From contig CAWGKI010000049.1 of assembly GCA_963823095.1 (NCBI GenBank), forward strand, positions 124,001-188,000: a stretch of 64,000 nucleotides of DNA. The letters are read 5' to 3'. Shown piece after piece: positions 21,089 through 29,621 of this stretch; the stretch's first letter is position 1; every line of letters begins with the position of its first letter. This DNA comes from CAIVVT01 sp963823095 (GTDB taxonomy: Bacteria; Acidobacteriota; Terriglobia; Bryobacterales; Bryobacteraceae). Both the position numbers and the translations under genes were made by a program. The notes under the pieces were generated by a model. It did not search any database. It worked only from the letters and a program-made list of their open reading frames with translations, and was not told where the DNA came from.

Positions 21089-22095
21089 GACGCGACTCCG
21101 CCGACGCGGGCCTCCAGGCGGCTGAGGGGCTCCGCCTCCCCCATTACGATGAGAAAGTCGCTGGCTTCCACGCTCGTGTCGGCCGAAGGATTGAAGATCA
21201 TCTCACCGCTCGCCCGCCGGATGCCGAGGACGATTACTTTCATCTCGCGCCCGATATTCAATTCCTTGAGTGTCCGGCCCACCAGGTCGCAGCCGGACAT
21301 CACTTCGATCTGCTCGATGCTCACGCTCGGACCGAGGTGAGTTGTGGCGAAATCCAGGAACTGGCGCACGTGCGGTTTGAGCAGGGACTGAGCCAGCCTC
21401 ATGCCGGTCATGGCGTAGGGCGCGAACACCGAATCGGCGCCGACCTGCCGCATCTTGCGCTCGGCCTCTTCCTCGGCCGCGCGGGCCGCGACGTGCAGTT
21501 TCGGATTCAGCGTCTTGGCCGAGATGACGGCGAACAGGTTATCCGCATCCGTGGCCAGCGCGGCAATCAATCCGGCGGCACGCGACACACCCGCTTCCTT
21601 GAGCGTCTCGTCGCGCGTCGAATCCCCCAGCACCGCCAGGTATCCGTTGCGTATCGCCCATTCGACCCGGTCTTCCCGTTTATCGACGATGAGCAGCGGC
21701 ACGCCGGCCGCGTGGAGCTCCTGCGCGGCGCCGCGGCCGACGCGCCCGAATCCGCAGACGATGAAATGGCCGCGTAACTGATCGATCATTTTCCGCATCC
21801 TCCGCCGCTCCAGCAGACTGCCAAGCTGCGCTTCGACGATCCCCTGCGTCATGACTCCCATGGTGAGCAGCAGAGTGGAGACGCTGAGGAACATGTAGAA
21901 CGAATTGAACACCCGGCCAGCGACGGAGAGCGGGTGGATCTCCATGTAGCCGACGGTCGTCATGGTGATCATCGCCATGTAGAACGCGTCGAAGACGGGG
22001 AAGCCGGACACGAATACGAAGCCCGCCGTTCCGACGCCAAGGGTGATCGCAATGGCGGCGGCGATAATCGCAACTCGCCGCAATACCAGGTTCAT
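21085..22095 (-). CDS. Potassium channel family protein with RCK (TrkA) domains
   Basis: The 336-residue product has TM1 (about 8-30), a pore helix with selectivity filter TVGYM (47-51), TM2 (about 62-84), an RCK Rossmann domain starting IVCGFGRVG (112-120), and a TrkA-C domain from about 245. This is the MthK-like two-TM plan in which RCK domains gate the pore. The canonical filter is TVGYG; here the last Gly is Met (codon ATG), followed by EIHPLS. It follows the SpoIIE phosphatase by 4 bases and overlaps nnrDE by 4. Confidence 0.9.
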   Translation of the reverse strand: MNLVLRRVAIIAAAIAITLGVGTAGFVFVSGFPVFDAFYMAMITMTTVGYMEIHPLSVAGRVFNSFYMFLSVSTLLLTMGVMTQGIVEAQLGSLLERRRMRKMIDQLRGHFIVCGFGRVGRGAAQELHAAGVPLLIVDKREDRVEWAIRNGYLAVLGDSTRDETLKEAGVSRAAGLIAALATDADNLFAVISAKTLNPKLHVAARAAEEEAERKMRQVGADSVFAPYAMTGMRLAQSLLKPHVRQFLDFATTHLGPSVSIEQIEVMSGCDLVGRTLKELNIGREMKVIVLGIRRASGEMIFNPSADTSVEASDFLIVMGEAEPLSRLEARVGGVAS

Positions 22096-22099
22096 TTCT

Positions 22100-24067
22100 T
22101 TACAGCTTCCGCAGCACCAGCAGAGTCATGTCGTCCTGCAACTCCTCGGGGAACGCGGTCCAGCGCCGCACGGCGTCCACCACGGCCGCCGTGATTTCCG
22201 AGCCGTCCCGATCCGCGTTGGCAATCAGCAAGTCGCGCAGCCGCTGCTCGCCGAAGTCCTCCCCGTATTCATTTTCGGGTTCCGTGATGCCGTCCGTATA
22301 TAGTACGAGCAAGTCCCCGCTGCACATCTCCAGCCTGCTCTCGTTGTAGCGGGCGAATGGGAATGCGCCGACCACCATGCCGTTGGTGTCGAGCGTGGTC
22401 GCGCGCCCGTCCCGGACGAGGATAGGGGGCAGATGCCCCGCATTCACGTAGGTCAACGTGCTTGTCGACTCGTCGTACAGGCTGAAGAAGAAGGTGGCGA
22501 ACTTCTCGGCCGAAGTGGAGGCGTAGACCTGCTGGTTCAGGTTAGCGATCAGCCTGGATGCCGAGATGCTGTCTTCATGGCCCGCTTTGATCGCCTCGGT
22601 CCACTGCCGCAACTGGCTGCGCATCGACGACTGCAACGTTGCCATCAGCAGCGCCGCGGAGATTCCTTTGCCGGCGACGTCTCCTATGGCCAGGGCGAGC
22701 TGTTTCTCACCGATCTTCTGGAAGTCGTAGTAGTCGCCGGAGACCATGCGGGCGGCCTCGCAAATGGAGTCCAGCCGCAGGGATCCCAACCCGGCGATGG
22801 GCTTGGGGTGGAGCTGGCTCTGCACCTCGCGCGCAATCTCGAGCTCGGCGAGCAGGCGCTGCCGTTCTTTTTCGCCCCCGATCAGGCGGCCGAGATTCTC
22901 GGTCATACGATTGAACGAGCGGCTCAACTCGGCGAGCTGGTCGTCGCCCGTCACATCGATGCGATGCGACAGGTCGCCGCGCATGACGCGCTGCGTTCCT
23001 TCGTAGAGGTCGTCGACCGCGGCGGTGATGGTCCGGGTCAGGTTCACGCCGATCCACAGCGCGAATGCTTCGACGATGAAGAACACTACGCCGAAGAAGC
23101 TCAGCCAGACGATCAGGAATGGCGTCTCGACCTTGTTCCCCGTCTGGTTGAAGACCACTCTGTAGACCTGCCACATGCGCGTCTTCGTACCCAGCACCGC
23201 TTCCGAGAACTGCCCCGGCGCGTGCCACAGGCACAGCTTCATCTGGATGCCCCACGGGATTTCCAGGTCCAGCGGGTTAGCTTGGGCGGCGACGACGTTC
23301 TCTTTCACAGGCGGATCCCCGGGCACGGGTTCGTGGATTCGCGCTGGCGGCGTGTCGGCCCTTCGGCTGACCGGGATTCGCAAACGGATGTCGCCTAAAC
23401 CGGGCGCCAGGGCGATCAGGAAGCCGCGTGTGACCGGTACGATGATCGCCACGTCCACGTCGTCTCCGACCGCGTGGGCCCAGAGGTGGTATTCTCCGTC
23501 CTTGAGCAGCAGTCCATCGGCTTCTCCGTAGTTCTCCGGAGGGGGCTCTGCCGTGACGCCCTCGGGCCATCCGCGCACCGTACCGTTGCGCTCGCGCATC
23601 ACTACTCGTGAACCGGGGAAGCGCTCCCGGTAGAGTTGTCCCGCGCGCCGCAGTGCTTCGACGCGTGAGGAGGGCGCCACTCGCACCAGCGTCTGTGCCG
23701 ATTGCTTCAATACCTCAATCTTGCGATCGACTTCGGAACTCAACAGGTAGGCCCCGACTTGACTGGCAAGCGTGTACGCGGCCATCTCCGTGAGAATGCC
23801 GAGCAGAACGATAGGCACGACGGCAATGAACAGGTAGGCGACCACCAGGCGTTTGCGGAGCCACCAGATCTGTTGGCGCACCAGCCGCAACCCGCGTCTG
23901 AGGAGGGCGAAGGTTCCGAGAACGTACACCACCGCCCACGAGAGCAGGAACGCAGCTGAACCGTACCGGCGCGGCAGCCCGGTCAGCGCGACAAGCAGGA
24001 AGATGCCAAAGAGGCGTTCCGTCCAGGTAACCTGGCTGAACAGATTGCGCCCGCGTCCTTGCGCCAT
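22100..24067 (-). CDS. Membrane PP2C/SpoIIE phosphatase with HAMP domain
   Basis: The 655-residue product has N-terminal membrane helices (about 14-100), an extracytoplasmic region, a further TM near residue 335, a HAMP linker (QRVMRGDLSHRIDVTGDD), a short coiled coil, and a C-terminal SpoIIE/RsbU phosphatase domain with SGDYYDFQ, LAIGDVAGKGISAALLMA and LLVLYTDGITEPEN. These enzymes usually dephosphorylate anti-sigma-factor antagonists in response to envelope or environmental signals. No sigma or anti-sigma partner is adjacent. It heads the nnrDE-tsaE gene run. Confidence 0.93.
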   Translation of the reverse strand: MAQGRGRNLFSQVTWTERLFGIFLLVALTGLPRRYGSAAFLLSWAVVYVLGTFALLRRGLRLVRQQIWWLRKRLVVAYLFIAVVPIVLLGILTEMAAYTLASQVGAYLLSSEVDRKIEVLKQSAQTLVRVAPSSRVEALRRAGQLYRERFPGSRVVMRERNGTVRGWPEGVTAEPPPENYGEADGLLLKDGEYHLWAHAVGDDVDVAIIVPVTRGFLIALAPGLGDIRLRIPVSRRADTPPARIHEPVPGDPPVKENVVAAQANPLDLEIPWGIQMKLCLWHAPGQFSEAVLGTKTRMWQVYRVVFNQTGNKVETPFLIVWLSFFGVVFFIVEAFALWIGVNLTRTITAAVDDLYEGTQRVMRGDLSHRIDVTGDDQLAELSRSFNRMTENLGRLIGGEKERQRLLAELEIAREVQSQLHPKPIAGLGSLRLDSICEAARMVSGDYYDFQKIGEKQLALAIGDVAGKGISAALLMATLQSSMRSQLRQWTEAIKAGHEDSISASRLIANLNQQVYASTSAEKFATFFFSLYDESTSTLTYVNAGHLPPILVRDGRATTLDTNGMVVGAFPFARYNESRLEMCSGDLLVLYTDGITEPENEYGEDFGEQRLRDLLIANADRDGSEITAAVVDAVRRWTAFPEELQDDMTLLVLRKL

Positions 24068-24154
24068 TCCGTTTCAGGTTATCCGATCATGGCTCCCCCG
24101 TGCGGTCCCATTACCCTATTCTGCCTGGAGATTCTGAGTGGAGCCGAAAACCGG

Positions 24155-24943
24155 TCAGATTCGCGAGCGCGCGATGTCCGGCAGATCGTCCGCGTGCCGC
24201 ACATGTTCGGGCTGCAGGTAATTCGCAGTAAGGAACAGCTTCAGGGCGGTGAGGGCCGATTTCGGATCGTCGGCGAAGCGAAACAGGTTCATGTCCTTCT
24301 CCGAGATCATGTCGTGCTTGACCAGGGCGGGGAAGTTGATGATTTCGTGCCAGTACTCGCTGCCGTACAGCAGGATCATCATCGGTTTTTCGAGCTTCCG
24401 CGTCTGCATCAAGGTCAGAATCTCGGTCATTTCGTCCAGAGTTCCGAAGCCGCCCGGGAACACAACCAGCGCTTTGGCCAGATAGGCGAACCAGAACTTG
24501 CGCATGAAGAAGTAATGGAATTCGAAGCTGAGTTCCGGCGTGATGTAAGGGTTCGGATACTGCTCGAAGGGCAATCCGATGTTGAAGCCTATGCTGATTC
24601 CGCCGGCATCGTGAGCGCCGCGGTTGGCCGCTTCCATGATGCCTGGTCCGCCGCCGGTGCAAACGGCGAAGCGGCGCGTCGGGGGCTGCAAACCGTCGCT
24701 CCAATCTGTCAGCAGCCGCGCGAGTTCGCGAGCTTCGTTGTAATACTTCGCGAGCGGGCCGTCTTCTTTCAGACGAGCCGAGCCGAAGAACACGATGGTG
24801 TCGCGAACCTTATAGCGGCCCAGCCGGTCGAGCGGCTCCAGGTACTCGGAGAGCAGCCGCAGGCCGCGCGCCGACCAGCTTTCCATAAAGCGTGTGTTCT
24901 GATATGCGAGCGGCGGCGTCATGTGGTCTTTCGAATCGTTCAT
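24155..24943 (-). CDS. LOG family protein (TIGR00730-type nucleotide hydrolase)
   Basis: The ATG at 24941-24943 overlaps the lpxD stop by 4 bases; the frame is open further upstream only as a shadow of lpxD. The 262-residue product has TGGGPGIMEAANRGA (96-110) and PGGFGTLDEMTE (163-174), the LOG signature for the phosphoribohydrolase site that releases free bases from nucleoside monophosphates. The N-terminal extension of about 45 residues fits the longer bacterial subgroup. The physiological substrate is unknown. Confidence 0.92.
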   Translation of the reverse strand: MNDSKDHMTPPLAYQNTRFMESWSARGLRLLSEYLEPLDRLGRYKVRDTIVFFGSARLKEDGPLAKYYNEARELARLLTDWSDGLQPPTRRFAVCTGGGPGIMEAANRGAHDAGGISIGFNIGLPFEQYPNPYITPELSFEFHYFFMRKFWFAYLAKALVVFPGGFGTLDEMTEILTLMQTRKLEKPMMILLYGSEYWHEIINFPALVKHDMISEKDMNLFRFADDPKSALTALKLFLTANYLQPEHVRHADDLPDIARSRI

Positions 24944-26010
24944 TCGCCCTCCTTGGGCTGTTCGGTGGTTGGCTGGCGGGAAGCGGCTTCGAGTTCGGCC
25001 ACCCGGCGCTCCAGTTGCCGCATGTTCCGCAGGATCTCCGGCAGGCGCGGGAATGCTGTCACCGCACGACGCCACGTTGAGGCATCGAATGCGGGCGATC
25101 CCGAAACGACCGTGCCCGCTGCGACATCGCCGCCAATGCCGCTCTGGGCATAAACAATCGCGCCCTCGTGGACGGTCAAGTGGCCCGAAAGCCCGGCTTG
25201 CCCGGCGAGCAGGACGTTCTTCTTGAGAACGGTGCTGCCCGCGAGACCCGCCTGCGAGCAGATGATGTTGTCCTCGCCCACTTCGCAAGCGTGGCCGACC
25301 TGAACCAGGCCGTCGATCTTGGCTCCGCGGCGAACCCTGGTTTCACCCACGGTGGCGCGGTCGATGTTGGTCAACGATTGAATCTCGACATCGTCTTCGA
25401 GGATGGCCGGCCCGGACTGCGGGATCTTGTAATGCGTTCCATCCGCGCGCTTTGCGAAACCGAAACCGTCGCCGCCGATGACCACTCCGTTTTGCAGGAT
25501 GACGCGATTGCCAATCCGGCAATGTTCGCGTACCGCGACATGGGAATGGGCCAGAAAGTCGTCTCCGATCGTCACGCCTTCGTAGATCGTCACATGCGGG
25601 TGGAGCAGGGCATTGCGTCCGATGGAGACGCGCGGTCCGATGACCACGAACGCGCCGATGGAGGCGTTTTCGCCTACCGTCGCGTCCTCCGCGATCACCG
25701 CCGTGGGATGGATGCCCGCTCGCGGGCGCGGCGGCTGGTAAAACAGCTCCAGCGCTCGCGCGAAATCCAGGTAGGGGTTCTTCGAAAGCAGTGCGGGGAT
25801 GGGCAACTCGCCGATGCCCTCATGCACGATGATGGCGCCCGCGTTCGTGTCCTTTACCTTATGCGCGTATTTCGGATTGGCAAGAAACGTAAGCTGGTCC
25901 GGCCCGGCCGCGTCCATGCCCGTGACGCCGCGGATCTCCATCTCGTCGCGTTCGGCTCGGGGCGATTGCAGCGTGCAGCCGAGCCGGGTGGCGATCTCCT
26001 TCAGTTTCAT
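24940..26010 (-). CDS. lpxD: UDP-3-O-acylglucosamine N-acyltransferase LpxD
   Basis: Third step of lipid A synthesis, adding the N-linked acyl chain from acyl-ACP. The 356-residue product has the N-terminal uridine-binding domain (LTFLANPKYAHKV), then a left-handed beta helix of hexapeptide repeats from about residue 100, with the catalytic base H240 in LVQVGHACEVGEDN, and a C-terminal helical tail from about 315. It shows that the organism makes lipid A. lpxA and fabZ are not next to it. Confidence 0.97.
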   Translation of the reverse strand: MKLKEIATRLGCTLQSPRAERDEMEIRGVTGMDAAGPDQLTFLANPKYAHKVKDTNAGAIIVHEGIGELPIPALLSKNPYLDFARALELFYQPPRPRAGIHPTAVIAEDATVGENASIGAFVVIGPRVSIGRNALLHPHVTIYEGVTIGDDFLAHSHVAVREHCRIGNRVILQNGVVIGGDGFGFAKRADGTHYKIPQSGPAILEDDVEIQSLTNIDRATVGETRVRRGAKIDGLVQVGHACEVGEDNIICSQAGLAGSTVLKKNVLLAGQAGLSGHLTVHEGAIVYAQSGIGGDVAAGTVVSGSPAFDASTWRRAVTAFPRLPEILRNMRQLERRVAELEAASRQPTTEQPKEGE

Positions 26011-26067
26011 GCCACCAGACTACCGCAGCAAGGGAGGAGCGGTGCTTGCGCCGCCTTGATCAAACCG

Positions 26068-26328
26068 CTAGCGGCTCCGTTGCATCAGTTGCCTGAGGTA
26101 GGAGTTAATTCGAGTTTGATACCCACCGCCCGATGACTTTATCCACGCCACCACATCTGCATCGAGCCGAATGGTCACTGTGGTCTTCTTCGGACGATAG
26201 AACCTCCCAATCACGGCATCCGAGGGAATCTCCCGAATTTCGGGAATGTCCGTCAGGTCGATGTCGCGATCTGGCCGGGCAGCGAGCGTCTGAAGCTGCT
26301 TTCGCTTCTCAGCCGATAGCTTGGGCAT
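26068..26328 (-). CDS. brnA: BrnA family antitoxin
   Basis: The 86-residue product starts at the ATG 26326-26328 inside the end of brnT. It has the BrnA pattern: PSDAVIGRFYRPKKTTVTIRL, then DADVVAWIKSSGGGYQTRIN, a ribbon-helix-helix-like C-terminal domain that binds DNA. It would neutralise BrnT and repress the operon. The 20-base overlap with brnT on the same strand is typical of the pair. Confidence 0.93.
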   Translation of the reverse strand: MPKLSAEKRKQLQTLAARPDRDIDLTDIPEIREIPSDAVIGRFYRPKKTTVTIRLDADVVAWIKSSGGGYQTRINSYLRQLMQRSR

Positions 26329-26596
26329 AGAGTTTCCTTTCCCGGCGGGTCGCGGGACGGGCCGATATGATGCGGATAATCTCATCCGAAGACTCTTCAC
26401 GGTACGTGTGCACGACGACGAGAAGAATGATCTTTTCAATCGAGCCGATCGCGTGCCAGCGTTCCTCGCCGTCGGCAACCCGTTCGACAAAGGTCACGCA
26501 GCAAGGATCGTCGAAAACCAGTTGCGCCGTTTCAAAGTCGATGCCGTGTTTCGTCTGGTTGATCTCGTTTTTCGCCCGATCCCATTCGATTCTCAT
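26309..26596 (-). CDS. brnT: BrnT family toxin
   Basis: The 95-residue product matches BrnT, a RelE-fold ribonuclease: MRIEWDRAKNEINQTKHGID, the DDPCCVTF segment, EERWHAIG, and the C-terminal RIISARPATRRERKLYA, which carries the conserved Arg residues. It is a type II toxin that cleaves RNA. It is first in the operon and overlaps the antitoxin. Both reading frames are intact. Confidence 0.94.
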   Translation of the reverse strand: MRIEWDRAKNEINQTKHGIDFETAQLVFDDPCCVTFVERVADGEERWHAIGSIEKIILLVVVHTYREESSDEIIRIISARPATRRERKLYAQAIG

Positions 26597-26598
26597 CC

Positions 26599-26620
26599 GT
26601 ATTTACAGTATAGTCAATAC
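26599..26620 (-). promoter_or_regulatory. Imperfect palindrome upstream of brnT (candidate operator)
   Basis: A 22-base imperfect palindrome with GTATT/AATAC ends, 16 of 22 positions symmetric, lies 2 bases before the brnT ATG. It also contains TATACT on the minus strand, a possible -10 box. It is a plausible BrnA binding site by position and symmetry. Confidence 0.45.
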
Positions 26621-26737
26621 GATTTCGCGAAGGTCCAGTGGATGAGTGCCAATGGCGGATGAGCTGCGAGAACGAGATCTTCCCTGCCGCACCGGCGAGT
26701 CGTATCGAACGGTAAGGCTAGAATAAAGGAACACTGG

Positions 26738-29605
26738 ATGTACGGACCGAATCAGCACGCTGGCGCCGCGCTCGGGGCCTCTTTATTCGCTTTGCTCTGG
26801 GTAGCCGCGAGCCTGGGACAGAATCCACCCCAACCTCCTCCACCCAAAGCTCCACCCAAAGCAAGCGTCTCCACCGAGACCACTGAACTGCAGGCCGCGG
26901 CCGACGAGTTCAAGACGGCGACACGAGCGCTTGGCTATCGCGCCGACAGCCCTAAGAAGGCTTCCGGAACGGGCGTGAAGCTCTCCTCGTTCCACGGACG
27001 GTTGTACGAGAATTTTCGTAACGACATCCTGGACGCCGTCCCGCACGAGATCGCGCAGAACGGCGGCACGAAGGACCTGCTGCGGCGCAATCAGTTCGGT
27101 TTCAACCTGTCCGGGCCGGTGTTCCTGCCGAAGATTTATGACGGCTCCCGCCGGACGTTCTTCTCGTTGAATTACGAGGGGCTGCACGAGCGTATCGGCC
27201 GCTCCTATCTCCGCACGGTGCCGCAGATGAGTGAGCGCGCGGGCGACTACACGAGCGTCGTCGACGCCTCGGGGGCCCTGCTGCCGATCTACGATCCGCA
27301 CACGACGCAGGCGAATCCGAACTACGATGCGGCACAGCCCGTTACGACCTCCAATCTGCAGTACTTGCGCTCGGCCTACCCCAACAGGATCGTTCCGGCC
27401 TCGCAGATGGACCCTGTTTCGAGCAGGATGATTGCCTACATTCCGGCTCCCAATACCGACGTTGGGCCGTTCTTTCAGAACAACTACTTCGTCGTTTCGC
27501 CGGAGACCAACAAGGCCAACGGCATGATAGCCAAGGTCGACCACAGCTTCAACGAGAAGCATCGATTGAGCGTCGGCGGCAGTTACACCGACGGGTTTTC
27601 CGGCGCGGCACATTACATGGAAAATGCCGCCGATCCCGGCGCGCCCGACCGGACCTACACCAACCGGCGAATCACTATCGAGCACGTCTACACACTCTCG
27701 CCGGGGAGCGTGAACACGGCGACGGCTGAGTTCGTTACCGACGTTTCTCAGAATTCCTCGGGCTCTATCGATCCGCTGTCTGCGCTCGGTCTGAGCGGCG
27801 TGCCCGCGCAGGCGTTTCCGCGCATCGGCTTTACGACCTATCTCCCGCTGGGCCGCCAAAGCAGCAATGCGCGAACCGCCCATAACGTCTTCACCTACAC
27901 CGACGCGCACTCGCTCAAGGCCGGAAAACACAGCCTGCGCTTTGTGGGACAGTTCCAACGGCAACAGATTAATACCTACCAGCCGCCATTCCCAGCCGGC
28001 AATTACAGCTTTTCGAGTGGATACACCGATCTGCCGGGCATCACGGGCACCGGCTCCGATTTCGCCAGCTTCCAGTTGGGGGCCGTCGATTGGGGCGACG
28101 TAACCCAGGTGGTCTCGCCCAGCTACTTCCGCTCTTCGAGATATGTTCTGGTCGCGACCGACACATGGGAGCCGGTGAGCGGTCTGACCATTTCATTCGC
28201 GGCGACTTCCGAGACCACGTCGCCTCGCGTGGAACGATACAACCGGCAATCCACCGTCGATTTCAACACTATCAACCCGGCGAACGGACTGCCCGGAGCG
28301 GTGATCTTCGCCGGTCTCAATGGCGCGCCAACCACATTCCAGCCCTACATTCACCGGATCGATCCATCCGCTTCGCTCGCCTGGAGCCCCGGCGGCAACC
28401 GAACAAGCGTCATTCGCGCCAGCTACGCTCGCAGCTACCAGGCGCCTCCGCTGTATGCCAATCAATGGGGCACACAAGGCTACAACGCTACCCAGACGTT
28501 CAATGCTCCGAACAGTGAAACCACGCCGTCGTTCTTCCTGGCGCAGGGCGTGCCTGCGTCGGTTCCCTTGCCGGATCTGCGCGCGACGACGGCGAACGAC
28601 ACCAACGCGGCGCTCTTTGAGCGCTCGGGCAAAACGCCGATCTACCAATCGGCGGGCGTTTCCTACGAGCGGGAGGTGCCGCTGCAGGTGATCCTCTCGG
28701 CCGGGCTCGGCACGGCCTGGGGGCACGACCTGTTCGTCGGAAGCTGGGCCGCAAGCCCCAACGCGATCTCGCCGGACAATCTGAAATATGGCGTTCAACT
28801 CAACGACCTGGCCTTTCGTAACGCGTTGCGGCCGTATCCGCAGTACCTCGATTTCAACGTCTCCAGCCTTTGGCCGGAGGGGAACTACCGCCGCAACAGT
28901 GCCTGGGTCCGCGTTGAAAAGCGCAGCTCCGGCGGGCTGACGCTCAGCGCGACATACGAGTTCTCCCGGCAGTGGGACGACTACAGCGGTCCATACGGGA
29001 AGCAGGATTTCTTCAACAGCCATAACGAGTGGTCGCTGACGCCCTGGAATTCGCCCCAGCGGCTCTCGATGAACCTGAGCTACGAACTGCCGATCGGGAC
29101 CAATAAGCCATTTCTCAACTTCCGCGATTGGCGGAGGCATCTCGTGGACGGATGGTCGGTGAGCGACATCACAATCGTTCAGGATGGCGGGCCAATCGCA
29201 CTGCGAGCGCTATACAACAACACGGGCGGTGTGCTGAACACGCTGCGCGCGGAGGTCGTGCCGGGTGTGGACCCCAATGTCTCAAACCAGGGGCCCGGCC
29301 TTTGGTACAACCCCGCGGCGTTCACGCAGCCCGCCGACTTTACGATGGGCAACGCAGCACGGACTCTGTCGATCCTCAACCCCGGGCTGCAGAATCACGA
29401 CGTGTCGCTGTCCAAACGTTTCGCGGTGGACCAGGACCGCACGATGGAGTTCACGATGTCGGCCTTCAATTTCCTCAATCACGGCACGTGGAACGATCCC
29501 GATCCCGTGATAGGGTCGGTGACTTCGCCGAACGTGAATGCGGGCCACATCATCGGATCGCGGGGAGGCCGCGTGGTTCAGCTCGGCTTGAGGTTGAGCT
29601 TTTGA
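26738..29605 (+). CDS. Oar-like TonB-dependent outer-membrane barrel, short N-terminus
   Basis: The 955-residue product starts at an ATG with AAAGGA upstream. A signal-like hydrophobic segment (ALGASLFALLWVAASLGQ) and a Pro-rich linker precede a region matching the barrel part of acidobacterial Oar/TonB-dependent proteins: FHGRLYENFRNDILDA, NQFGFNLSGPVFLPKIYDG, RRTFFSLNYEGLHE, and a C-terminal strand ending VVQLGLRLSF with terminal Phe. The usual N-terminal carboxypeptidase-regulatory domain and most of the plug are missing; typical relatives exceed 1,100 residues. Whether it still transports is unclear. It is followed by a VWA-like gene and a coiled-coil gene. Confidence 0.88.
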   Translation: MYGPNQHAGAALGASLFALLWVAASLGQNPPQPPPPKAPPKASVSTETTELQAAADEFKTATRALGYRADSPKKASGTGVKLSSFHGRLYENFRNDILDAVPHEIAQNGGTKDLLRRNQFGFNLSGPVFLPKIYDGSRRTFFSLNYEGLHERIGRSYLRTVPQMSERAGDYTSVVDASGALLPIYDPHTTQANPNYDAAQPVTTSNLQYLRSAYPNRIVPASQMDPVSSRMIAYIPAPNTDVGPFFQNNYFVVSPETNKANGMIAKVDHSFNEKHRLSVGGSYTDGFSGAAHYMENAADPGAPDRTYTNRRITIEHVYTLSPGSVNTATAEFVTDVSQNSSGSIDPLSALGLSGVPAQAFPRIGFTTYLPLGRQSSNARTAHNVFTYTDAHSLKAGKHSLRFVGQFQRQQINTYQPPFPAGNYSFSSGYTDLPGITGTGSDFASFQLGAVDWGDVTQVVSPSYFRSSRYVLVATDTWEPVSGLTISFAATSETTSPRVERYNRQSTVDFNTINPANGLPGAVIFAGLNGAPTTFQPYIHRIDPSASLAWSPGGNRTSVIRASYARSYQAPPLYANQWGTQGYNATQTFNAPNSETTPSFFLAQGVPASVPLPDLRATTANDTNAALFERSGKTPIYQSAGVSYEREVPLQVILSAGLGTAWGHDLFVGSWAASPNAISPDNLKYGVQLNDLAFRNALRPYPQYLDFNVSSLWPEGNYRRNSAWVRVEKRSSGGLTLSATYEFSRQWDDYSGPYGKQDFFNSHNEWSLTPWNSPQRLSMNLSYELPIGTNKPFLNFRDWRRHLVDGWSVSDITIVQDGGPIALRALYNNTGGVLNTLRAEVVPGVDPNVSNQGPGLWYNPAAFTQPADFTMGNAARTLSILNPGLQNHDVSLSKRFAVDQDRTMEFTMSAFNFLNHGTWNDPDPVIGSVTSPNVNAGHIIGSRGGRVVQLGLRLSF

Positions 29606-29621
29606 GCATGAGGGCCAGCGC

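Noticed and set aside
24944..25288. N-terminal extension of the LOG protein
   Set aside because: The extension lies wholly inside lpxD in another frame; the ATG overlapping the lpxD stop gives the normal family N-terminus.
26783..27964. A 393-codon frame antisense to the Oar-like gene
   Set aside because: The composition is Arg/Val/Gly-rich shadow sequence. The plus-strand barrel is well supported.
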